In this document: in pieces, positions 27,801 through 42,800 of the stretch
Numbering within the stretch: the first letter of the stretch is position 1
How the letters are laid out: each line of letters begins with the position of its first letter
Assembly (NCBI RefSeq): GCF_030247185.1
Contig: NC_080572.1
Coordinates: 233,555,336 to 233,619,335 of the forward strand
DNA from: Malaya genurostris
Lineage: Eukaryota > Arthropoda > Insecta > Diptera > Culicidae
DNA length: 64,000 nucleotides
Direction: 5' to 3'
Program-made: the position numbers and the translations under genes
Notes under the pieces: generated by a model
What the model saw: only the letters and a program-made list of their open reading frames with translations
Told to the model about the DNA's origin: nothing
The model's database searches: none

Positions 27801-30800
27801 CGCTTCTGAAATAACTAATTTGAACCTTTGGCAATGGTTTGTCAAAAGATGGAAGTTTCGAACATAAGATTCACACGAATATGTTGCTTACTTTTCCTTG
27901 GTGATTTGTAAGAACTTTCCAAGGTTATAATACAAATACAACGTTGGCACTTGAAAACAAGTTTAATATACAAGGAAATTAGAAGTGTAAACTATCACCT
28001 AGTGCTCTAGTAAAGCTGTTAGGTAATAAACTTCTAAAGTAAACATGCATTAAAGTATAGGAAATTTTGCGTATGATATATCATACGCTAGGGCATAATG
28101 GGTTAAAATCTAGTAGTGAAAAAGGGGAATGCTTGTACAATTCACACAATCGATCAACTAACTGATATTTGGAAGTGTGAAGGAAGGGTGCCAATTTTAT
28201 TCGTATTCACGACATCCAGCTATGTCTCTGACATTACCCACCCGCCATTTTTTGCCCACAGTAGAATCTCCATCTAAATCTACTAAAAAACTATTTATTT
28301 AGTATTATTTAATAGTATGGTATAATATGTTTGTCATCAATAAGTCATTCTTCAGTATAGATGCATTTTGGAAGCGAAGAAAAAAAAGTTGCAAAATTCA
28401 CTACCATTTTGGAAGGAAGGGGGCATTCGCCTCGGGCGCAACAATTTTAGGGTGGCGACAAAGTAATCCTTGGGATCTTTTTTTTTGATCGCCAAAGTCA
28501 GCTTTCCGGAGATGGAGTTCAGCCAAATACAAATTATAATACGGAATACTCCGATGAATTTTCGTGGACACATTTTTCGCTATGAGGTACACTGTCAGTG
28601 TACACTGTCAGAGTGACGGAGTACCTTATTGAATTTTATATAAAACTGGCAACTCTGATGACTGGAAAATGATTCACCATAGAGACTGTTTATTATGCTC
28701 ATAAACAACGGTTTTTAATTTTTGTCGTGAATACGACTTACTTTACTATGGGGTGCCTTTTCAAAATTTACCCTCTGAGAGAGTGATAAGTTTTTGATCG
28801 TGAATATCTATTGTTGTATCTAATGAATCAACATAATTCTTGCGACATGCTATCGGAAATATGATCACAATTTTATGATAAAATTTTCAGTTTTGTGACA
28901 TGGTCTCAAATAATTCAAAATTAAACTTTTCTGAAATGTTTGGTATAAACGAGTATCAAAGAGGATAATTCATAAGGCGCGTTTGCCTTTCTCGTATTTT
29001 TAAAGCTCATAACTCAGTGATCTGTGAAAGGATTTATATAATCTAACTACCAATAGAATCGAAATTTTTCAATTTAAACGTGTATAGCAAAAGCATTGAA
29101 GTATTTCAATAGTACACTATTGAAAAACCTGTCTCATTTGATCCATGTCAACACCAGCCAATCAGAACGCGTTCTAAGGAAGAGAACAAAATATCTGCTG
29201 CTGTACAACAAATCGTCCGGGAAAAATGTTCCGAAAAGTGGTGAATATCGCAGTGAGTTCCTCAATTTGGTCCTTGTGAATGCTAGAAACGAATCCCTAC
29301 AACATATTGATAGTTTCTTTCAATGAATTATGCAAATCCGAAATGAAATAATCGTCATTAAAATTCTGTATGCGGCTATTTTTATAGCCGTTAGGACCGC
29401 CCTTTAGTGAAAAAGCTACAAACGAAATCACATAAAAGGAAATCTCTTAACAAAAATTCAATCAGTTTGGATTCTATTGCCACTGCGAGCAGATGTGTTT
29501 TGTGTCGTCTGCACAGCTAGTTTCGCTTTGGACAAGAGCGATTACGTCACAGCTGCCAGTCATTAGCATTGGAAAAAAAAAACAACGGTGGAGAGCATTG
29601 CACAAAATCAGCCGTTCTAATGGCTCTAAAAGTTTTCTAAAGAACTATTAGGATTCGTTGTTCGCAAATCGTGGGGAAATATCCTCAGTTTACTGCAAAT
29701 CAAGAACAGTTTGCTTAGATTTGTGCACTTTTCGCTGTGTGAAATTCACAGTAATCGAGATCAAGTGAAGCCTTTTTTCGCGAAAAATGTTTCAGAGTTT
29801 AATGTCGTAGAGAATTAGGCAATTTGACTCTTCTGAATGCTGGAAACGAATCTCTACAGCATATTGATAGTTTCTTTCAATAAATTATGCAAATCCGAAA
29901 TGATATAATCGACATTAAAATTCTGTATGCGGCTATTTTTATAGCCGTTAGGACCGCCCATTAGTGAAAAGGCTACACACGAAAACAGGTAGAAACAAGC
30001 CTCTCAACAAAACTTGAATTAGTTTGGATTGTATCGCCACTGCGAGCAAATCGGTAGTACCATGTGATTAGGGCATATCGCACGATAGGCCCCTGCGAAT
30101 GTTACAAAATATAATGCTCATTGCTCGGTTCTACAACCACCATTTACACAATAATCGATATAATCTCGTAGATAGAAGCCCAATCTACGAAATTGTGCGC
30201 AATATACTTGAATTTCATGTTTAAAACTTGAGTAATGAGCATTATTTTTCGTAACTTTCAAAAGGGCATATCGCACGATATGCCCTAATCACATGTTAGT
30301 ACCGAAATGTGTTTTGTGTCGTCTGCACAATTAGTTTCGCTTTCGACAAGAGCGATTACGTCACAGCTGCCAGTCATTAGCATTAGTGAAAAAACAACGG
30401 TGGAGAGCATTGCACAAAATCAGCCGTTCTAATGGCTCTAAAAGTTTTCTAAAGAACTATTAGGATTTGTTGTTCGCAAATCGTAGGGAAATATCCTCAG
30501 TTTACTGCAAATCTAGAACAGTTTGGTTAGATTTGTGCACATTTCGCTGTGTGAAACTCACAGTAAACGAGATCAAGTGAAGCCTTCTTTGTTTTTGCGA
30601 AAAATGTTCCAGAGTTTAATGTCGTAGAGAATTACGCAATTTGACCTTTCTGAATGCTAGAAACGAGTCCCTTCAGCATATTGATAGTTTGTTTCAATAA
30701 ATTATGCAAATCTGAAATGAAATAATCAACATTGAAATTCTGAATGCGGCTATTTTTATAGCCGTTAGGACCGCCAATTAGTGAAAAAGCTACAAACGAA

Positions 30801-33800
30801 ATCAGGTAGAAACAAGCCTCTCAACAAAAAGTGAAGCCTTCTTTGTTTTTGCGAAAAATGTGCAAAGGGGAATGCTTGCATAATTCATACAATTGATCAA
30901 CTAATTGATATTCGGAAGTGTTAAGGAACATGTCAGTTGTTTTCGTATTCACGACATCCAGTTATGTCTCTGACATTACCCACCCGCCTTTTTTCAAGAT
31001 CGTGGATGATTTTTTCGATAAAATTTCCTAAAGCTAGATTTGAAAAAGTTGTAAAGTTTTATGAATTGGTTACATGTCTAGTGTTACAGATGTTCCGTTT
31101 ATACGGATTTCGTGAGAACTTTATTTGTAGTTGTTCTAAAGTGTAATTGTATTTCTATTGTTGTTGGGTACAGTTTTCTAATCAATGTAACAAGCACAGG
31201 AGGTGTTTGACGCTCTATTTTCTCCTTCGCTTCTTTCCTTTTCGCATTTTTTTCAAATACCAAACTTGGGAACACAATTATCCGGGTCAGTACCGACACG
31301 AAACGGTTTTGTACAAGATTGAATACACTAGAATCGAAGTTATGTAAAGAAAAACAAATTGAATTATATTTTCGGGGTTTCTAAAGCGTTTCAAGCAAGC
31401 AATTTTTGACGAGGTTTGCTCGCAATTATTCTACTGGTCGAAGAGGTATCAAACCAAATACAAATACTGTTTAATACCGCCGTTTTAGTCCTTGCGAACA
31501 AACGTTGGATTTCTGATATGATTCCACATTTGACCCGAAACCATTACATGGCAGAAAATAACCGTCAGAAATCCCCACATTGGTTTATCGTACAAAAAGT
31601 CCAAGTTATTGCGTCGCAAGTACAAGTATCCTTCAACGAATGCGGTTAGCATCAGAACAGCCATCGTTGAATAATTCGGAGGGCAGAATATTTGTATTTG
31701 AATATCGGTTCGCTCCGGTATCTATTTGTCGATCACTTCCGCCGAAATAGGTACTCGCTGAATATCCATAGTATCCGCCGGTTTCGGTTTTCCTTTACAT
31801 CAGATCCTTCGTCCAAATCGACCATGGCGAAAAACAGCTTATTTCCCTAAATAAAAACAAACACACTAAATTCGTGTCGTAGCAACTACGGTCTTCCGTG
31901 ATTTCGTTGCCAGATACTTTATATTTCTTCACGGTTATTCTGTCAGCTCCAAACAGTAAATTAGGCTAGGCTAACTTGCTCAATCTATGAACCAAACATT
32001 GGAGATGAGTTTGTATGGGACCTAGGGGTATTATTATTTGTATTTGGTTCAGCTTTGTTTTTGTTTTGCTCACTAAACCAACGATGGGGGCGGCAAATCT
32101 CTTATTTTGCCCCGGGCGCCAAATTTCCTCGGTACGCCACTGTGCAAGATTAAACCAAAGATAAATAATAAAGACATGTATGTGCTTATAAATATTTTTG
32201 AAAAATGTGGTTCGTTCCCGGTACCTTCTGAAATGACCGCACTCACCGTTTGGTGGAGCGCGAGATTAATTGCATTGTTACCATTTCAACCAAAGTGTGC
32301 CATAAAATCTCAATATATACAAATGAGCTACCGAATCGAAAGGGTTCTCACGGTTTGACATTTGCATTATGAATGTATGATGGGAACTTAGCAGTGTAAC
32401 CAATTTATCACCATTGGTGCCAGTTTCACGGAGGACCGTAGATGTGCACCAAAAAAAGATCGTGACTGTCATGTCTGGAAATTCGTTTGTGATTAAACCA
32501 CCATTCATTAGCCATATTTAGCAGTTAAACTCTAAACCGGTATAATTCTATTACTGGGCACGTTACACCGCACGAGCAAAATTAGTCCCCTTTTTGTGGT
32601 CATGCGAGATATTTGGGCACATGCAATTTATCATTCGATTGCATAGTGATGAAAACGATTTATGCCACCGCAAAGAAAATTCCAACTAATTACCAAAAAC
32701 AATTTGGGGATTTAAAACGATTTTCAATTATTCGGCCATGGCGGTCATGTGCCTATGCATACTGCAATAGCTCTAGACTATGTACGTATTCAATATTCGG
32801 TGCGTTTGCAGGGAGCCGTTATGAGCTATTATGAAAGGATTTATTTGGCACATATCATGTGGGGTAATTTCGAGCGCTATATTCGGGGGTTGTTCAATGT
32901 ACGACCCAAATAAATTGGCGTTGGTTGTTTTGTTTTGGAGCTGCTGTGATTGTAATAGAAATTTGGGCGATTGTTGGGAGATAAATTATACCCAGTACAT
33001 TGTCAAACATTTGGAGAAAAAGGATGCTCCGTAATCGTCATGTAGGTTCTTTCCGTGCGTAGATCCAGAGCAGTGAACCAGGGTTTCCTGTACTCCATAC
33101 AAAAATGTTGAAACCGTTGTATTTGCAATTATATTCAATATTACATTAGAATTTTCATCTTCCGAGGCTAGCTCAATTGCAAAGGAGCTCTATTTGTCCG
33201 AAAGCAGTGCAGTATATATTCAGATCATTCCTTATTACTCGATGTGTGATAAGTAAATATTTGCTTGTGTGTGTGAGTTGTTGATGTTGTTTGAGGAATT
33301 AATCAATGAATATTCATGTGATGGCAATTAGAAATGTTTCCATGAAGTTTGGTACACAAATCTTGAGTGAGTAAACAAAATTCTATTCCGTATCCGAATT
33401 CGAATAAAGACCGGTGAACAATTCTGTCGGATGTGAAGAGTGTTAAGGTAAACTCGTTGGCAAACTCAACTTACCATATTATATACATTCTCCCAATAGT
33501 CGAGCGTAATCAGCTGGAAGGTTGTTAACATTGACCACATGAAGTTGTCGAAATTGGTGTATCCGTGGTTCGGATTCTCGCCCACACAGAGGCACGTGTA
33601 TTCTGGAAACAGAGAATGAAAAATGAAATTTTAATTGCTGTTACAGAGGGCAAACTGGCCGCACAAATTACTACATAAATGTTCGTCGGGATCAGCTGGT
33701 AGCAGTGGGAACTGGAATGGATTCAGTCGAACCTAACCGATGTTATTTTCCACCGGAACATCCCGGTGGGAGAGTGGCAATCAAACAGAGAAGTTCACTC

Positions 33801-36800
33801 ATGGATATTTTGCATATTACATAGGATATGCCTGCTGCCGGGAATGTACGGTACGTCCTGTTTTGAGTTAGCCGCCTGGGGGCGTTTGCAAAAGTGATGG
33901 TGCACCACAGTGGCAGCTTCAGTGGCTGCAAATATGGACTAATTTGTCACCTAAATTATTCAGTGAACTGTGTTATTGACTGATGGCGGCTTCAGGGCAG
34001 CTGGTTTAGGGATTCGTTCAAGCTCAAGGCTAAATTTTAGAGATAAAGTATTCACATTCCCGGTCATTCTATTCAAAAACTTGAGTGACCGTGATGTTTT
34101 AGCTTTTACCAGTGCTGTCATATTGCCGGATTCATTTAGTATAGTGTGATTATTTATTCAAGCAATGTACGGTGAAGGTTACGCAAAGGAAAGCCACAGA
34201 AAACAGATATCTAGCCTTTGACACAAAATGTTTGTGAATGACTGCCTGACCTTTGAAAACGATACAAACCGTTATCACAAACTAAGCCAACGTTTTTACA
34301 TGGTTCTAGCAGAAAATGAAACAGCCTCAGTACCAGAGATGCCATTTATATAGATTTATTTTGTATTATACAGATTTTTACATGCGCATGCAGACTTTTC
34401 AGATTTTTCAAATTCAATACGAATTCTACAGATTCCACAAAATAAGGAAAATAAACTTTTTTATCTGAGCTCTCTTTGGTAGCAGTGACGAGATAAAAGT
34501 TTCGTAATCAATGGGCGAATCATGAATTCATCAGAAAATTGTAAAATTAGTTGATAGCCCTGAATTACAACAATATTAATAGTTGAAGCTTAGGCAAATT
34601 TGAATCGAGCATCACGAAACATAATTGTTAGACTGAGAGTTGAATGACATGACTTAAGGTTGCACGTAATGCGCAGAAACCCCACGTGAGCTTACGAAGT
34701 CAACATTTTGAAAATATATGCAATAGAAATTATGTTTTGTTTATTCCGATTGGCGATGACAATATTTACATATATTTAATTTCGTCCTTTTAGAGTGAGT
34801 TATGACGATATGAGTATTGAACGCTCATTGAATTCCTAATTCTGAAACCATTAAATGTTTCAATAACATTCTTCCAACATTATTTTATTTCAAGAATTTC
34901 GATTTAATTATGAATACTGATATATACAAATTTTTATTCAGGGTAATACAGATTTTATATGAAAATATCTGGCATCTCTGCTCAGTACTGAACTAGCACT
35001 TGATTTGTTGTTTCGACTATCCTGAATGTATGTGTAATTGCACAAACAGGAACAGCTGGTGCATGCTTCGAATACATTTAGTCAGTTGATGTAATGTTAC
35101 ATACGTAATGTTAATTAAAGTAGAGAATCTTCAAGTAATTAAATAAGCCATATTAATTTTTCATTCAAGTTTTGGTAAGTTCTGAAAGATGGTCATATGT
35201 TAAGCAAAAATCAATATCATAGAAAACAGATATTCAAGCTAAATTCTCCTCAAAGCAGTGCAAAACTTGTGTTCGCTATACTTTGTAGTTTACGGCCATT
35301 TCGGAACAATAATAAATTTCCATTGTCTATTACAAAAATTCCCCACCCACAAATATTCGAGAATGTGAACTTCAAGGTGTGGATAACTTCTCAAGAAACA
35401 GGCTGCCTAATCTAATTCAGTCCCTTTTATCCGAACTTTTGTTTGTTTGGGATATAATGATGATCACAACTGCAATAGTTCGACAAAATGGTTACTCACC
35501 CAAGAATGTGTTTTCTGTGTCAAAACTATTACAAAACTACACAGAAAGAAAATAAAAATGTTACAGGTGACATTATTCTACAGGCGATACAATTCATAAC
35601 TACATACTTAATTTTTCAAATGACGCAATATTCCACTCGTACAGAATTTTACAGGCTCCGAGTGTAATTTGCACTCGACTACCAAGTGCTGATGCATGGA
35701 TTTATACGTATCAACTATTCAATAGGCAGATATGTGCTTCTGTGGTTCAGTCGTCGAGTAGTCGATGTGCTTTGTGATCTAATGTTTCTCGGTTAAAGTC
35801 GCGCTGCTGCTATCGGCGTTTTTTTTTTTTTAATTTTATTCGAATTCGAGCCTTTAATTTTTCAAATCACACAACTTTACATGTTCTTGAATATAAATTT
35901 GTGTGAAATACCCGATCGAAAATAAAAAACTTTACCCGAACCCGAAAAAAAGTCCCAAAACCAGAAGAAAATCCCAAATCTCGACCAAATTTTTAAACCC
36001 GTACCCGTTGAAAATGAAAAAATCGGCACCCGTACCCGACCCGACCCGAACAAACATATTTTTCTGTTTAACATAAATCGCTTCGCAGTTCAACATAAAC
36101 TGTTATGCAGTGAAGAGTCTGAGAGATAATGAAACTGGTTATGTGTCCAAGCACAAAACAAAGTTGATTCCTAAATGACCATCTAAATCGGCCAGTATTA
36201 GTCGAAACTTAATTTCGTTCGGCACGTCAGGAAGGACTTTGCACTTAGCAATAACTTTAGGTCTACCTTGCGCTTTATGTTTAATTGCATGTAGCGTAAC
36301 AGTTACAGTTCAACATAAACTGTTATGCACTGACGTAAATCAGTCTAATAATTCAAAATATTATTCAGAATATATATTCAAATTAGAAAAAATAGAATAT
36401 ATATTCAAATTTCTAAAAAAAAGTTTGTCAAGACTTCACGTGACATTTATTTACAAATATACACTTTTACTAACCGCAACCTCATTTTAGGTTAAAATCT
36501 ACCAAAAATCAACTAAAGTGCATCTCCCCAATATTTGGTAACGAGTGATGACCACAAAATTTAGGTAAATGTAAGTTTAGTCCAAGTGTTATGCCATAAC
36601 AAAGCACGCTGCTTATTTTTACCGATCAACTCAAAGTTTGAGATAACGACCTGCTCGGCCATCCATGGAAGTTGACCATCAATGTTAACTTCCCTCTCTG
36701 AGCAGCCTAGATAGCCGTGTAGTGTCGGTAGCGGTTTCCCAACTGGCTAAGAATAACGCTACGGTCCACCTGTACCGGTGGTATAAGTCCACCAAACAGG

Positions 36801-39800
36801 TGAGCCGTGTGGCATCCGGCGGAATTATTTTTTACCAAGAATTGATCCACTGGTTTCCTGTTCCATGTCGTAAAAGGCCACAAAAATAGGAACTCCTAAG
36901 TCAAGGTGTATTTCCGTGGCGATGGCTGAATGGCTGCAGGAGGTTAAACATTGCAGTCGTAAACGGAATAGCTTGGGTTTTTCCTCAAGGTGGTGTACTA
37001 TCCCCACTTTTATGAAACCTAGTCGCTGATGGTTTGTTAAGGAAACTTAATAACCTTGGATTTCCGACTTATGGTTTTGCCGACGATTATCATATATTGA
37101 TGACCGGTATAAGCATTAACACTCTCTTTGATTTAATGCAGCAAGCCCTGCGATCTGTTGAACAATGGTGTTGCCAAGTTGGATTATCTGTAAATCCAGG
37201 CAAAACATCAATGGTGCTTTTCACTCATCGTAGGATAATCACAAGAGCTCGTCCGTTGCAGTTCTTTGGTTCAGAGGTCACTGTGGTCGATCAAGTTAAA
37301 TACGTCGGGGTTATTCTTGACTCAAAACTGAATTGGTCTGCTCACATTGACTTCAGGATTGAAGGAGCTTGCATGGCTTTCGGCCAATGCAGACGAGCTT
37401 TTGGAAAATCATGGGGACTCAAACCCAGATATATTCATTGGATCTACACAACTATTGTTAGGCCAATTTTAGCATATGGATGTCTTGTATGGAGGCAGGA
37501 AGGAGAAGTCGCGACAGTTCAGTCAAAGCTAAATCATCTCCAAAGGATGGTCCAAATGGCGATGACAGGAGCATTCACGACAACTCCTAATGCTGCTCTA
37601 GAGGCGCTACTGTGCATTAAACCACTACATGTGTTCCTAAAACAAGAAGCATTATCTTGTGCATACTGTCTTAGGGTTACAGGGCTTTGGAACAGTAAAC
37701 CATTAGATTATGCTACCAGCCACACTCGCTTGTGGTCTCAAATGGTTACGTGGGAAGAGTATTTACTCGCTCCTAGTGACCTAACTCTCACATGCAGTTT
37801 TCCTTTTAAAACATTCAATGTGAGCTATCCTCTTCGTTAGGAATGGTTGTCTGGTTGTCTGGAACGACAACTTGATGAACACATAGTTTGTTTTACGGAC
37901 GGTTCTCTGTTGAATGGTCGTGCTGGTGCTGGTGTCTACTGTCGTGAAATGAGGCTGGAGCAGTCTCATTCACTTGGTAGATACTGTACTGTGTTCCAAG
38001 CAGAAATCTACGTAATTCTGTGTGGAGTACAATCGGCTCTTCAGCAGAGGATCTGTGGTAAACGTATTTATTTTTGTTCCGACAGTCAGGCAGCCTTAAA
38101 AGCACTCAGTTCGAATGACTCACGGTCGAATCAAGTGATCGCATGTCGAACTCAAATTGAAGACCTCAGCATTTCAAATGCTGTTTACTTCTTATGGGTA
38201 CCCGGCCATTCTGGTATTACTGGAAATGAATGGGCTGATGAGTTGGCTAGAGCTGGTGCAACGAATGATTTCGTTGGTCCTGAACCAGCATTACCACTTT
38301 CAACTAGTTGGATAAAGCACAAGATACGTTCTTGGGCTGCATCCAAACATGCCAGCTACTGGCGCAGCTTGCAAACTTGCGCTCAGACAAAAGCATTTCT
38401 ACCAGATTTAAATCTGAAAATGTCAAAGTGTCTACTGCATTTCTCCAAGTATCATTGAAGTATTCTGGTCAGAGCTCTGACTGGACATTGCAAACTCAAT
38501 TATTACATGGCTACTATTCAACGTGCTGAGTATTATTCGTGTGATTTGTGTAAATGCGATTATGGTACTTCATATCATCTGATATGTAACTGTCCCGCAT
38601 TGACGCAGCTACGTATCCGGGTTTTTGGTTCTCCATACATGGTTGAGTCTGTGTATGCGGAGCTAAAATTGAAGGATATTCTCTCGTTTCTCACCCAATG
38701 TGGTAAGGAGCTATAGTCAGAAGGGTTCATCGTTCTTCCTGGAGTGAATGAATCTCTTCTGTATTCACCTTAAATAGGGTTTAGCAGATTGTTTGGCATC
38801 CTTTTGGGGGGTACCGAATTTACTTCTGCTCGTACATACTGCGAGTCGTTCTGCATTCTTCCGGGAGTGCAGAATGGTGTCGCTTTTGTAAGATCTCTAA
38901 ATCCTCTCGGGGGTTGGAGGTTTTATTAACAGCAGACTGTTCGGGACCTCGTAGAGGTTCAGAATTTCCTTCTGCTTCCACTAAATGTGATCCTCAGCAG
39001 ATTGTTCAGCATCCCTTAGGGGTGCAGAATTTACTTCTGCTTTTATGTGTTTTTGTGTCGTCAATTTTTCCCATCCTCCTAGTCCAACCCTTACCATTTC
39101 CTTTCAATCCTTCCCTCTTATATATCGGGAAAATGATGCTAAAAACATATTGATGGCAAGGCACAAATCTCCAAATATCAAGGGGAACGTGCCATTTGAG
39201 CCAATTTGTTCTGATTCCTGATTCCTGATAATTATGGGTACCTTATAGAAGAGCTCGACAATGAGTGATTTCTTCTCAAAAAAAATAGGTAGAAATGAGT
39301 TTCAATGTAATTATTGTAGGATTTTGCACGCATGGTTGTATGTAAGTTCAAACGCGAGTACTCATTAGCGCCTCTATAAAGTAACTTCTACTAATTGATG
39401 ACACTTACAAATGTCAGTTTATTATCTGGAACACATTGGAAATTGGACCTGTGGGTTCATACAAAATCATTGTTCATAACTCTTTTCAATTATTTTTCTC
39501 AATTCAGCTGAATTTGTTAAAAAAACGTGCCTTATCCACCTAGCAGTGAGATGATACCTTTTTTTTATCATCCGCATGTGTTTTTTGCATGAATATTTTT
39601 CGGTGAGAACTAAACTCATGACATTTAATGACCGTCGTTTCAAGGGGTAATTTAAAGTTCTATTCACTCATTACCCTGTAATGTCGAAACTGCTAATCGA
39701 ATCGAATTTGAAGTGTAATAATCCATTGAACATTCCATGATATGTTATTTACGGTACTTCCAAAACCGGTATTCAAGAACCAGCATAAACGAAAACGATT

Positions 39801-42800
39801 CGTATGGCCATAAATTAATATCACGAATAAATTGCAATAGCTTTGAATTCAACTTTAAAGCTTTTTGGTATTGTCTTCTTCTATATCGGTTTGAATTTTA
39901 AAAACTCATTACCCAGTAATTCCACAATCGGAAGCTGGAATCGAATAAAACTCACCAATTTTGTATGGTACCATAAGGAACCGGAATTCAAAAATCGGTG
40001 TAGCCGAAGTCAGTTAAATCCACCTCAGGAGCTGTATATTTTTTTTCCATAAATACGTTTATTTCTTAAGGCAGTTACATAAGTTTTTCTTCGCCGTAGC
40101 ATCACTTTTACATAATATTCTTATCCTAATTTAATTCTAACATAGTCACAACGTTTTGCATTTATTAAAACATATTCTCTTATAGCTTAAATATCATCTT
40201 AGGTAACTCGTCATTAACTATGAAATCTACTCGGAAATATTATTTGAACCAAACGATTAACTTCTATAAATTATAAAATAAGCTGTTATTTTCAGACATT
40301 TTGTTAATAATTTCATAAACTGTTTCGAGTTTGTTTGTATCATTACATTATTTTTATTCTAATTTAGCTATTGGTTGAACTCATGGACGCAGCTGGGATC
40401 AGAACTAAGTCTTAAAAGGGGCCTTTATTAAATTGAAACTCCAATTTTCTTTATGAAATGATAAATAAGTTTCATGTATGAAAGGTCACGACAAGCAAGA
40501 ATGTCTCGAACTGGGATATTGGATAGTCTACCTTGGGTACGCAAAGAATTTATTAGTTGAGATCTGACATCACGATACTCCACGCATGTCCAAACGACAT
40601 GATCAATATCTCGATAACCTTCGCCACAAGCACAATGATTAGTCTCGGAGAGCCCAATTCGAAGGAGATGTGCATCTAACGTGTAGTGATTGGACATGAG
40701 TCTGGACATCACACGAATGAAGTCCCTACTCACATCCAGTCCCCTGAACCATGCCTTTGTCGATATTTTCGGAATAATTGAGTGCATCCACCGACCCAGA
40801 TCATCTCTATCCCAAGATGCTTGCCAGCTGGCAAGTGTTCTTTGGCGAGACGAGCTATAGAATTCGTTGAAAGCAATCGGTCGCTCATAAATTTCACCCT
40901 CAATAGCACCACGTTTGGCTAAAATATCGGCTCTTTCATTGCCAGGAATGGAGCAATGAGCCGGGACCCAGACTATAGTGATTAGATAATTATTGTTCAA
41001 TATGTCGTTCAGGCACTGTTTTATTTTGCCCAGGAAAAACGGTTCATTTTTGCCAGCAGCGTTTGAGCGAATGGCTTCAATTGCACTCAGACTATCTGTG
41101 AAGAGGAAATAATGGTTTGGAGATAATGTGACGATTACACTCAAACTATAATGAACTGCTGCTAGCTCTGCTATATAAACAGATGCAGGTTCTTGAAGCC
41201 TAAATGAGGCCGAAACATTATTGTTGAACATACCAAACCCTGTCGCTTCTTCAATTCGCGATCCGTCCGTATAAAACATTTTCTCAGAGTCAATATGCCT
41301 GAACTTACTTGAAAATATTTTTGGGATTTCCGTCGAGCGTAGATGATCCGGGATTCCACGCACTTCACGCTGCATGGATGTATCGAAAAATAAAGTTGAG
41401 TCAGGGGCACTTAGGATGCTGACACGGATAGGAAGATATCTTGAAGGGTTGATTTCCTGTGACATATGGTTAAAATATACTGTCATAAATTTTGTTTGAG
41501 ATCGAAGCTCGACTAGTCGTTCGAAATTATTAATTAGCATGGGATTCAGCACCTCACATCTTATTAGCAGGCGTGATGAAAGCTCCCAAAATCGATCTTT
41601 TAATGGAAGAACTCCCGCTAGAACTTCAAGACTCATTGTATGTGTCGAATGCATGCAGCCTAAGGCAATTCGCAAACAACGGTACTGAATTCGCTCAAGT
41701 TTGATAATATGAGAGTTTGCAGCGGAACGAAAACAAACGCATCCATATTCCATCACTGAAAGTATCGTTGTTTGATACAATTTTATTAGATCTTGCGGAT
41801 GAGAACCCCACCAAGATCCTGTTATTGTTCGAAGAAAATTTACTCTTTGTTGGCATTTTGTTATCAGAAACCTAATGTGTCCTCCCCACGTGCATTTGGA
41901 ATCGAACCACACCCCGAGGTATTTAAAAGTTAAAACCTGTTGGATCATTCTTCCCATCATATGGAGCTGAAGCTGCGCGGGATCATGCTTTCTTGAAAAG
42001 ACGACTAACTCTGTTTTCTCCGCAGAGAATTCGATACCAAGATGAACAGCCCAATCGGACAAGTTATCTAAGGTATCTTGCAATGGTTTATGCAGATCAA
42101 TAGCTTTGGGTCCAGTAACTGAAACCACGCCATCATCTGCCAATTGTCTTAGTGTACATGGGGTTACTAGACAGCTGTCAATGTCATTTACGTAAAAATT
42201 ATAGAGGAGCGGACTGAGGCATGAGCCTTGCGGGAGACCCATGTAGCTAATTCTGAATGTTGCCAAATCGCCATGTGAAAAATACATGCACTTCTCTGAC
42301 AAAAGGTTGTGCAAATAATTATTTATAACCGCTGGAAGTCCATGTTGGTGGAGCTTGTCTGAAAGAACATCAATGGAAACTGAATCAAATGCTCCTTTAA
42401 TGTCTAAAAATACAGATGCCATTTGTTGCTTTTGAGCGAAGGCAATTTGGATGTCAGACGAAAGTAATGCAAGGCAATCATTCGTCCCTTTATTTCTACG
42501 GAAGCCAAACTGAGTATCTGACAACAAACCGTTCGTCTCGACCCAAGTGTCGAGACGTCGTAGAATAATTTTTTCGAACAATTTTCTGATGCAGGACAAC
42601 ATCGCAATGGGTCTATATGAGTTGTGATTGGAAGCTGGTTTCCCCGGCTTTTGAATGGCGATAACTTTCACTTGTCTCCAGTCAGGTGGAACAATATTTT
42701 GCTCAAGAAACTTGTTGAACAATTCCAACAAACGTCTTTTTGCGAGGTCGGGCAGATTCTTCACCAAGTTGAATTTAATTCTGTCCAACCCAGGGGCGTT

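Noticed and set aside
23946..29326. Identical 76-codon open frames at 23,946-24,176 (minus) and 29,096-29,326 (plus) as a conserved duplicated gene
   Set aside because: They are identical only because they lie in the inverted-repeat arms. The frame has no recognisable domain, and the diverged third copy does not keep it open.
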